From positions 62,001 to 126,000 of the forward strand of contig NZ_CP139559.1 in NCBI RefSeq assembly GCF_034263275.1: 64,000 nt of DNA, in the 5' to 3' direction. The position numbers were made by a program, and so were the translations under genes. Origin of the DNA: Mucilaginibacter sp. cycad4. GTDB lineage: Bacteria > Bacteroidota > Bacteroidia > Sphingobacteriales > Sphingobacteriaceae. Positions within the stretch are counted from its first letter, which is position 1; every line of letters starts with the position of its first letter. Shown here piece after piece: positions 57,244 through 64,000 of this stretch. Below the pieces are notes generated by a model. That model was not told the DNA's origin and ran no database searches. It saw nothing but the letters and a program-made list of their open reading frames with translations.

Positions 57244-58074
57244 TTAGTATAAATAATTTAACGCTACCTGATCGTTGGCATTGAACGTACGGTCGGTACC
57301 GCTTGAGCAGGCTAACATCCATGAACCGGCATCGGCTTTGGTTGGTGTGCCCGGAATGTTGATAGCGCCAATACCTGCCGAACCTTCGTTTACATGTCGG
57401 CCACCGCAGCTGAAAGCGCGGTTCATATAGTCGGTATGACGGAAACCGATGCAATGGCCCAGCTCATGTTGAATAACTGATGTTACATAACCCAGATCAG
57501 GGTTTGCACCATAAGCCTGTTCGTTGGTATTCATCTGGATCTGGTTATATGGGTTGCCCGATGAAGTAGGGAAGCCTGATGAACCTAAGGTAATATAACC
57601 ACCGCTTGGCCCCTCGTTAAAGCCGATGATCTGGATTGTACCGCCGCTGCTTACCATTTGAAACTTAAGTGTAAGGTTTAACGCATTGTAACGTGCAACC
57701 GCTGCGGTAGCCGCGTTAAGGTAAACAGTAGGTAAATTTGAAACCGATACGGTTACCGTTCTGGGCAGGTTTTTAACCAGGTTTGTAGTACGGTATTGTT
57801 CAACATCAGCAATTCTTAAGGTAGGGCTGGTGCTTGCTTCAGATAAATTGGCCTGGGTTAAGAGAATATCTCCTTCAACAAGATATCCATTGCCCTGTTT
57901 GCGCACTTCATCGGTACTGAAGCCTAAGTTTGAAATGCTTTTCAGTACATCATCCGGGATAGCGGTTTGGCTGGCGGTTGTAGTTTTTGCAGCCTTGTCT
58001 TTTGAACAGGAGAATAGTACAGAGACCCCGACAAGCACGCTTAATCCGATCCCTAATAATAGTTTTCTTTTCAT
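57244..58074 (-). CDS. HEIGH-type zinc metalloprotease lipoprotein (M57-like)
   Basis: 276 residues. The lipobox is VLFSC (about Cys23). The zinc motif VIQHELGHCIGFRHTDYMNR (HExxHxxxxxH, about 207-226) and RHTD following it match the dual-action HEIGH/M57 type. The N-terminal 60-120 region may be a propeptide. It lies 97 bases upstream of the T9SS protease gene on the same strand, so the two may be co-transcribed. Substrate unknown. Confidence 0.85.
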   Translation of the reverse strand: MKRKLLLGIGLSVLVGVSVLFSCSKDKAAKTTTASQTAIPDDVLKSISNLGFSTDEVRKQGNGYLVEGDILLTQANLSEASTSPTLRIADVEQYRTTNLVKNLPRTVTVSVSNLPTVYLNAATAAVARYNALNLTLKFQMVSSGGTIQIIGFNEGPSGGYITLGSSGFPTSSGNPYNQIQMNTNEQAYGANPDLGYVTSVIQHELGHCIGFRHTDYMNRAFSCGGRHVNEGSAGIGAINIPGTPTKADAGSWMLACSSGTDRTFNANDQVALNYLY

Positions 58075-58333
58075 TGTTTTCGTTACGTTTTAGATGTAAA
58101 TGAAGAATTAATTTCAGCAACCGGCCAGTGCTATTAACTTATACGCAATATATAAATAAAATGTTATGAATTTATTAATAGAAAATAGCAAAAAAATATT
58201 CTTTTTAGGAATTATTATCGTTTTATCCTATTGATATCGAAATTATAATTGTCATTTTGACTATTATGCCAATTATAGATTTGTTTTAACTGGTGGCGTA
58301 TTTTGGGGGCACAACTTGTGGATTAGTTAAAAA

Positions 58334-58798
58334 TCATTTCAGGATATGCAAGGCCTTACGTTTGCCCGACAGTGGCTTTTTTAGTTTCAGCACCTGTTTT
58401 CCATAATCAATAACCGCTTTATACTTCATTAAAATATCCCCGCCCAAAACACCCAATACCTGCGGGTACCCCATTTGGCCGTAGGCTACATTAATGGTGG
58501 AAAGGTCAAGTACAGCTACTTCAAATTCAGCAATAGGTAAGTCGCCGATGTGCAGGTCACTTACTGTTGCTGTAAAAGATTCCATGGTATTGGTGCCGAG
58601 GCCCGTGGAGAGTTTATCGCTGGCTAAGATGTTCATGGTTTCATTGGCTTCGGAAAGCATCGTTTGATCAAAAGCGGTTTTTGACGCGCCGGTATCCAGC
58701 ACCATAATAAAAGTTTTTCCAAATAACCCAACTTCAACCAGCGGGTGAAAACCATCATCATGCAGGTCGATAATACGGAGCGGGACAGATATCATCAT
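58334..58798 (-). CDS. Retropepsin-like aspartic protease
   Basis: 154 residues, one retropepsin-like domain. The active-site DTGAS is near residue 36 and the flap-to-core GVLGGDILMKYKAVIDY near 118-134. Such single-domain proteases act as dimers. There is no signal peptide, so it is probably cytoplasmic. The second Met (58795) is an equally possible start. It is one of three proteases of different catalytic class in a row. Confidence 0.82.
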   Translation of the reverse strand: MMISVPLRIIDLHDDGFHPLVEVGLFGKTFIMVLDTGASKTAFDQTMLSEANETMNILASDKLSTGLGTNTMESFTATVSDLHIGDLPIAEFEVAVLDLSTINVAYGQMGYPQVLGVLGGDILMKYKAVIDYGKQVLKLKKPLSGKRKALHILK

Positions 58799-58815
58799 TG
58801 CGGATATGCCAATTA

Positions 58816-58836
58816 CAGATGTGCAAATGTGCAGAT
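58816..58836. repeat. GTGCAGAT word repeat, second site
   Basis: Exact recurrence of the string found at 51744-51764 (CAGATGTGCAAATGTGCAGA plus one base). It lies just upstream of the retropepsin-like gene on the minus strand. Confidence 0.55.
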
Positions 58837-59056
58837 TAAAGCAGTGATTCCTATTGGTCGTGTTAGAAAAAAAATGCAGCGATAACTTTAAGATTTATAA
58901 AATGCCATCTTTCAGGGCTCAATCTTTCAATTGTGATAAGGTTTAGGCATTAAAACCACTAAAGAGGGAAGTTAATTTAAACATAGCCTTTTAGTTTCTT
59001 TATGGCGCTAAATTAGCCTTAACCATTAAGCCCTGCAATACTGAAAAAGTAGTATA

Positions 59057-59686
59057 TCAAATTGCGCGGAATTTATTAATCGCTTCTACTTTGTTTTGTA
59101 CCTGCAGCTTGATGTAGGTATTGCGAATGTGTTTTTTAACGGTACCGGTAGTAATTTCAAGGCGATCGGCAATTTCTTTGTACTGGAGGCCGCGCGCCAG
59201 GTGGTTAAGTACTTCAACCTCGCGCTCTGTGAGGTTTTCGGCGGCAACAGTGGCAGGTTTTGCAGCAGCAGTATTAAATGATGCGATGACCCTGCGTGAG
59301 ATATAGGCGCTCATGGGCGAACCGCCGGCCGCGATTTCGGTAATGGCATTCCTGATCTCATCGGCCGATGATTCTTTGAGCATATAGCCTGTTGCGCCGC
59401 TCTTTAGCGATTCAAAAATATTGGTATTGTCGTCGTTGATGGTACACATCAAAAATTCGGCATCCGGGAGCAGGGGCTTGGCCCGCCGTATAAATTCAAT
59501 GCCCGACATGCCTTCAAGGTTTATGTCAACGATAAAAATATCGGGTTTAAGCTCGTTTATCTTTTTTAATACGGCTTCGGCATTAGCGTATGAGCCCATC
59601 AAACTTACGCCGCTCATATCATGAATAATCTGTTCCAGCCCGCGCCGGTAATGTAAATTATCCTCTAACAAAATTATCTGGAGCAT
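59057..59686 (-). CDS. NarL/LuxR-type response regulator
   Basis: 209 residues from the ATG at 59686; four codons upstream a TTG is in frame but less likely. The receiver domain has the phosphorylated Asp54 in FIVDINLEGMSG. The C-terminal LuxR helix-turn-helix is LTEREVEVLNHLARGLQYKEIADRLEI followed by TTGTVKKHIRN. It follows the sensor kinase gene by about 70 bases and is surely its partner. Targets cannot be read from the window. Confidence 0.93.
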   Translation of the reverse strand: MLQIILLEDNLHYRRGLEQIIHDMSGVSLMGSYANAEAVLKKINELKPDIFIVDINLEGMSGIEFIRRAKPLLPDAEFLMCTINDDNTNIFESLKSGATGYMLKESSADEIRNAITEIAAGGSPMSAYISRRVIASFNTAAAKPATVAAENLTEREVEVLNHLARGLQYKEIADRLEITTGTVKKHIRNTYIKLQVQNKVEAINKFRAI

Positions 59687-59756
59687 GCTTACGGTCAATA
59701 TAAAATGCTAATGTCCTAAATTATGCCGGCTTTCTTTATACCTATTATGGGGTAGT

Positions 59757-62615
59757 TTAAAGGTTTAGTTTAAGGCTGATGGATGTTCCTTTGCCCGGGG
59801 CAGTATCAATTTTTAGTTCGGCATTCAATCTTTTTGCACGTGCATAAATATTACGGATCCCCATGGTTTCGTGTTTACGAACGTCGGGGTCAAAGCCCCG
59901 GCCGTCGTCACGGATACTGATCTGCAGCCGGTTTTTGTAAAGGTTGATTTCCAGAAAAGCGTTTTGCGCCTTTGAATGTTTGACAATATTATTTAAAACC
60001 TCTTTCACAAGGAGGTATACCTGGCGCCTTTTTTCGCCGCTGATGGTAGCCCCGGTTTCGCTAACCGAGGCATTTACATGAAGGGAGATCTTGCTGTATT
60101 CAAATATTTTAACGGCCTGTTTATGAATAAAACCGGCCAGGTTGCTCACCTCGTCATTTTCAGCATCGAGGCTCCAGATAATCAGCCGCATTTGGGTAGC
60201 TATATCGGTAATAGCTTCATGAATGGCATCAATCTCCTTAAAAGCAGGCTGATCGGCTACTTTTTGGCTAAGTAATTCGGTTCGCAGCTTAATGCCGGAG
60301 ATGCTTGCCCCCAAATCATCATGCACCTCACTGCTGATGCGCTGGCGTTCACGCTGTAGGGCAAGGGCATTTTCATAGTCCTTTTTTTGCAGGCCGATGA
60401 TGGACTGATAATATTTTTGTACCAGCAAAAAAACGATGATTATAGCACATAGAACAGCCACAATCTGCAGCCATAGCTGCTGGTACCATAAAGGTATAAC
60501 GGCAAATTTAAAAATGAGCGGGGGGCTTAACTGGTTAAAGCGATCGGCGGCCACCGCTTCCAGCTCATAGTTTCCGGGGGGGAGCAGGTCGAACCGTTTT
60601 TCGCCGGATGGAGCAGTGCTCCAATTTTTGTCGACACCCCTGAGCCTGAAGCGGTATTGTATTTTACCCATGCTTTTGTAGGATAGGGCAACACAGTTAA
60701 ATACAACGGGCCGGCCGTAAGTAAAGCTGCTTTGAGTTCCGGGTATTCCGTCATTAATCAATACCGGCCTGGGCAGGCCCGTATTCCCTAAATTTTGAGT
60801 AACTGCTATGCCCTGATCGGTGGCTATATAATAATCATGGCCATTCTGCACTACATCGGCAACGTTATCTGAGGGGAGCCCGTTACTGGTATTGAGCAAG
60901 CTTATGCGGTAATTGTGATAATTATTACTGAAGCTGATAATGCTTACGCCATTTGCGGTACAGGCCCATAGTGTATTGGCATCTGTCCATACCAGTTTAC
61001 GGATGTCACCTGAAAAAATAACAGGAGATCTAAACCGAACAATTTTTTCGCCGGCCAGCAAAAACACTCCCTGGGCTTCGGTACCTATCGCGCATACTTC
61101 ATTATTTGATGCCAGGCATTTAACAACATTTATTCCGTTCCTGGCCAATATTCGGACCCTGATAAGATTGTTAGGAGTGGGTGCAAACTGGTATAACCCA
61201 TAAAGTGAACCTATCAACAGGCTGTTTTTATACTTGGTAAGAGATGTTGTACGTATAGGCTTAAATCTATAGCCCTGGTCATGCTTGAGCTGATTTGTCA
61301 ATATAATAACATTGTCTTGTGAAATAAAACACACTGTATCATGTTGCTGCGTGATTGCCTTTATTGGACCTTTGGCATATTTTACCGGGTGCCATGATAA
61401 CGGGTTGCTATTGGACACATCTAACCCGAATAAGCCGTTATCGGTACCAATCATGAGCCTGTCGCCAGTAATTGTGACCAGGCTGGTTATCCGGTTAAAA
61501 TCAGACCTGTCCTGCTTTATAGTTATGCTGCCTAATGGTGGGATCGGATTTACACCGAGTTTTATGTAATTAAGTACACTTAAAACGTGCCCGGTAAAAA
61601 GATAGCCCCCGGCAACGCCCAGTTTTAAAACATCCTCATTCGCCAGGCCGCTTTCTTTGTTAATGATTTTTACTTCGGGATTGGTACACAAAAAAAAGCC
61701 TTTGTCATAACTGCCAAACCATAAATTATTTCCCCGGTCAATAAGGGTTGAGGTGGTAATATGATTATTAAGGTAATTTTTCCGTTCGCCGGTAAGATAG
61801 TTTATAATGTACGTCCCCTGTTTTACCGTTGTAACAGTAAAGGTATTTTTACCGGTAAGATAAACCGAAGTTACATTGCCGGTAAAATAGATTTTATTGA
61901 GAGAAGTGATTCCGCTTTTTTGATACTGGTAAACGTGCACCCAATCTTTAGTTAGCAATAACAGGTAATTTTGCTGTATAGCCAATCGGTAAGGTTTGGT
62001 ATTGGTATTAGCCGTTTGATAACTTAACTGCCCTGCCGATAGCTCTTGTTCAAGTATTTTAAGGTCATTTTCTGATAAGATGAACTCTTCTCCGTCCGTA
62101 CCATAAATATACCCGTTCAAATGCTGGATAGTGTGTCTTCCCGATTTTAACTCATCAAAATGATATACTGTAGTGCTAAGCCTATAATTTACGCAAAGCT
62201 CGTTATACCGGTTAAAAAAGAGATTGGCAAAAGGTAATACTGTTACTTTTTGAGGTGAACTTAGCTTATGTATAAGTCCGTCTTCATAGTAACAAACGCG
62301 ATAATTATTGCAGTAAAAAAAAATCCGGTGGTAATTATCCTCTGCTATCCGGAAACACTCATTGTTTTCGAGCCCATCGGCGGATGTGAAATTTTTAAAA
62401 TGCTGACCATCAAACCTGCTCACACCTTTATCCGTGGCTATCCAGATAAAACCCCTGCTGTCCTGCATTAAATAATAAACCCGTGAACTGGGCAGGCCAT
62501 CAGGTGCACTGTAGTTTTTCAGGTAAACTTCCTGGTAGGGAATACTGGCATATACGCCGGAAAATAAAAATTGAGTTAATATTAAAAGTTTAAAAAAAAA
62601 GCTTTTTAACGGCAT
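59757..62615 (-). CDS. Propeller-type sensor histidine kinase
   Basis: 952 residues. The signal peptide (ending VYASI) is followed by beta-propeller repeats (DGLPSSRVYYLMQDSRGFIWIATDKGVSRFDG, read in pieces), then a Y_Y_Y domain (about 620-695) and one membrane segment (about 705-727). The HisKA_3 phospho-acceptor is His765 in SEVHDDLGASISG. The ATPase domain has N-box EVLNNIVKHSKA, DDGRGFDPD and GKGTSISLKLNL at the end. It resembles the sensors of polysaccharide-use systems but lacks the receiver and AraC domains; the separate NarL regulator follows. The ligand is unknown. Confidence 0.92.
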   Translation of the reverse strand: MPLKSFFFKLLILTQFLFSGVYASIPYQEVYLKNYSAPDGLPSSRVYYLMQDSRGFIWIATDKGVSRFDGQHFKNFTSADGLENNECFRIAEDNYHRIFFYCNNYRVCYYEDGLIHKLSSPQKVTVLPFANLFFNRYNELCVNYRLSTTVYHFDELKSGRHTIQHLNGYIYGTDGEEFILSENDLKILEQELSAGQLSYQTANTNTKPYRLAIQQNYLLLLTKDWVHVYQYQKSGITSLNKIYFTGNVTSVYLTGKNTFTVTTVKQGTYIINYLTGERKNYLNNHITTSTLIDRGNNLWFGSYDKGFFLCTNPEVKIINKESGLANEDVLKLGVAGGYLFTGHVLSVLNYIKLGVNPIPPLGSITIKQDRSDFNRITSLVTITGDRLMIGTDNGLFGLDVSNSNPLSWHPVKYAKGPIKAITQQHDTVCFISQDNVIILTNQLKHDQGYRFKPIRTTSLTKYKNSLLIGSLYGLYQFAPTPNNLIRVRILARNGINVVKCLASNNEVCAIGTEAQGVFLLAGEKIVRFRSPVIFSGDIRKLVWTDANTLWACTANGVSIISFSNNYHNYRISLLNTSNGLPSDNVADVVQNGHDYYIATDQGIAVTQNLGNTGLPRPVLINDGIPGTQSSFTYGRPVVFNCVALSYKSMGKIQYRFRLRGVDKNWSTAPSGEKRFDLLPPGNYELEAVAADRFNQLSPPLIFKFAVIPLWYQQLWLQIVAVLCAIIIVFLLVQKYYQSIIGLQKKDYENALALQRERQRISSEVHDDLGASISGIKLRTELLSQKVADQPAFKEIDAIHEAITDIATQMRLIIWSLDAENDEVSNLAGFIHKQAVKIFEYSKISLHVNASVSETGATISGEKRRQVYLLVKEVLNNIVKHSKAQNAFLEINLYKNRLQISIRDDGRGFDPDVRKHETMGIRNIYARAKRLNAELKIDTAPGKGTSISLKLNL

Positions 62616-62961
62616 TTTATTATTGGTATCAATTTTAACATCGCTGACTTTTTAACAATATACAATGATACGGTGTATGGCTTTGTTGTATACCGATAAA
62701 TATAAAAAGAAATGCTATTGTAAATAAATACAGTTTGAATAATCAAAGGACCGGATGCTCTTTTGATCCCCTGTGCCACAATAGCACGCGTATAGTAATC
62801 TTATTTGTCTTGTATGTTACTAATGTATGTATAAAGTGTTATTTATTAATAAAATACATATTAAAGAAAGCAACGCAATCCTTTTGGGCAATTGTGCGAA
62901 CCCCTTGCCTCGTTATACAACAAACACTATACCCCGGCTTTCGTTATGCCGGGAAGTCAGA
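62616..62961. other. Intergenic region between TamL-like and sensor kinase genes (346 bp)
   Basis: AT-rich with no credible ORF. A 6-bp GC-rich hairpin (CCCGGC 62933-62938 with GCCGGG 62948-62953) just after the TamL-like stop may be its terminator on the minus strand, though no T-run follows. The promoter of the sensor kinase should lie in the left half; no good -7 box was found. Confidence 0.4.
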
Positions 62962-64000
62962 TTAAAACGGATACCCGATAGCCAGGTTAAATACGCTTCG
63001 GTTAAAGTTGAAATCCCAGCGTGGCTCATTGGCACGCACATACGGTGTACGGAGCGGGATACCCAGGTCGGTGCGGAGCACCAGCACGGTTAAATCAAAC
63101 CTTAAACCGAAACCGACATCAACGGCAAAATCGTTGTAAAACTTGTTACTAAACACCGCTCCGGGTTGTTGACTATTGGAGTGCAGTAACCAAATGTTAC
63201 CAGCATCAACAAACAATGCACCGCGTACAATACTGAACAGCTTTGGCCGATATTCGATATTGGCCTCTATTTTAATATCGCCCGATTCATCCGGCAAAAA
63301 TCCACCGGTACCTACGCCTGTTTGAGGATCAAACGAACCTGGGCCAATAGCCCTTGCCCTGAAACCGCGTAAGCTGTTTGGCCCGCCGATGAAGAACTGC
63401 TGACTGTATGGTAACTGGGTTGAGTTGCCATAAGGTAAACCAACGCCTACAATAAACCTCGTTGCAATGGTACTGTTCGGGCCGGTTTTATGGAAATACC
63501 TGATCTCATTTTCAAACTTTACAAACTGGTTAAATATCGCGCCAAATAGCTTTTTAGGTTTACCACCTGCACTATCGGCACCAGTTACTAAACCGTATAT
63601 ATTGTTTGAGAGGGTAACCTTACCATTATAATAAAACGTATTGGTGCGGTAATCTTCGTTGGTGTTAGTAAAGGTATAACTGTAGCTTGGGCCTAATATA
63701 AACTGCTTGTCAATTACGTGCTTTAAAGCTGGATTTACCGGGCCGTTAACAGGACTGATGCTTTGTTTATATTCATCAGATACGCTCAACGGATTCACAA
63801 ATTGGAAGTTGATCAGGTTAAGCTCATGTGAACGGTGCTCTGTTTCGCGCCACTGGTAGCCGAATGATAAATTAAACGAATTTAAATTATACAGCTTTTG
63901 ACGGTTTACGATAGAATAACCCAGGCTCAGGTTAGTATGCGGAATGTATGCATCAGCCGCTTTTGGATAAATAGGCCCGATAAACCGCGGCCACGAAAGC
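62962..64000 (-). CDS. Omp85-family outer-membrane assembly protein (TamL/BamA type), partial
   Basis: The reading frame is open to the edge of the window, so the N-terminal part of the gene is missing; at least 346 C-terminal residues are seen. The Omp85 signature appears as QQFFIGGPNSLRGFRARAIG, with EANIEYRPKLFSIVRGALFVDAGN and the barrel's last strand WDFNFNRSVFNLAIGYPF ending in aromatic Phe. In Bacteroidota this fits TamL, a lipoprotein version of TamA/BamA that works with TamB. Without the N-terminus TamL and BamA cannot be told apart for certain. Confidence 0.85.
   Translation of the reverse strand, partial: LSWPRFIGPIYPKAADAYIPHTNLSLGYSIVNRQKLYNLNSFNLSFGYQWRETEHRSHELNLINFQFVNPLSVSDEYKQSISPVNGPVNPALKHVIDKQFILGPSYSYTFTNTNEDYRTNTFYYNGKVTLSNNIYGLVTGADSAGGKPKKLFGAIFNQFVKFENEIRYFHKTGPNSTIATRFIVGVGLPYGNSTQLPYSQQFFIGGPNSLRGFRARAIGPGSFDPQTGVGTGGFLPDESGDIKIEANIEYRPKLFSIVRGALFVDAGNIWLLHSNSQQPGAVFSNKFYNDFAVDVGFGLRFDLTVLVLRTDLGIPLRTPYVRANEPRWDFNFNRSVFNLAIGYPF

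Noticed and set aside
62735..63093. Plus-strand ORFs between the sensor kinase and TamL-like genes
   Set aside because: They run across the end of the TamL-like gene and AT-rich gap, have no ribosome site and no recognisable composition.

Overview
The window comes from a member of the Bacteroidota, most likely family Sphingobacteriaceae (Mucilaginibacter or Pedobacter type). The evidence is a type IX secretion C-terminal domain on a secreted protease, a DUF3467 gene directly after rpoC, -7 boxes of the TAnnTTTG type, a sensor kinase with a two-component-regulator propeller plus Y_Y_Y domain, a TamL/Omp85 barrel gene, and many AT-rich intergenic inverted repeats. No phage, integrase, complete insertion sequence or CRISPR array is visible.

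Layout. 1-12.3 kb is the housekeeping transcription/translation block: end of tuf, tRNA-Trp, secE, nusG, rplK, rplA, rplJ, rplL, rpoB, rpoC, then the DUF3467 gene. 12.4-42.8 kb is a large Wzx/Wzy-type surface polysaccharide locus. It starts with the export lipoprotein (Wza type) and the chain-length/tyrosine kinase (Wzc type). These are followed by a UDP-glucuronate epimerase, MurA-like and MurB-like enzymes, the flippase, the polymerase, four glycosyltransferases, five left-handed-beta-helix acyltransferases and an SGNH esterase lipoprotein. On the opposite strand lies a secreted beta-helix protein. Precursor genes follow: gmd, fcl, a eukaryote-type UDP-glucose dehydrogenase, a second gmd with a wrecked fcl, rfbC, rfbD, the sulfate adenylyltransferase pair cysDN, and rfbA. 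42.8-51.6 kb is a mixed housekeeping segment: miaA, an IS1096-passenger-like acidic protein, a CCA-adding enzyme, a TsaC/YwlC protein, a glycosyltransferase, dapD, a tiny membrane protein, an Hsp15-like S4 protein, guanine deaminase and a Skp/OmpH-like lipoprotein. 52.3-54.2 kb is gyrB. 54.3-64 kb, all on the minus strand, holds a T9SS subtilase, a HEIGH-type metalloprotease lipoprotein, a retropepsin-like protease, a NarL-type response regulator with its propeller-type histidine kinase, and a truncated TamL-like outer-membrane protein.

How the genes work together. The polysaccharide locus predicts a lipid-linked repeat unit flipped by Wzx, polymerised by Wzy and exported through the Wzc/Wza pair. 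Precursors implied are UDP-glucuronate and UDP-galacturonate, GDP-fucose, dTDP-rhamnose and, unusually, a 3-O-lactyl (muramic-acid-like) UDP-sugar made by the MurA/MurB paralogues, plus several O- or N-acyl groups. Neither an initiating sugar-1-phosphate transferase nor rfbB is in the window.

The most notable signals are four. First, MurA-like and MurB-like genes sit inside the polysaccharide operon, with the MurB-like gene overlapping the flippase gene. Second, the gmd-fcl pair is duplicated and the second fcl has decayed. Third, a hairpin terminator with no coding gene in front of it suggests an unannotated small RNA near 49 kb. Fourth, a series of word-based intergenic palindromes share one architecture but not one sequence.
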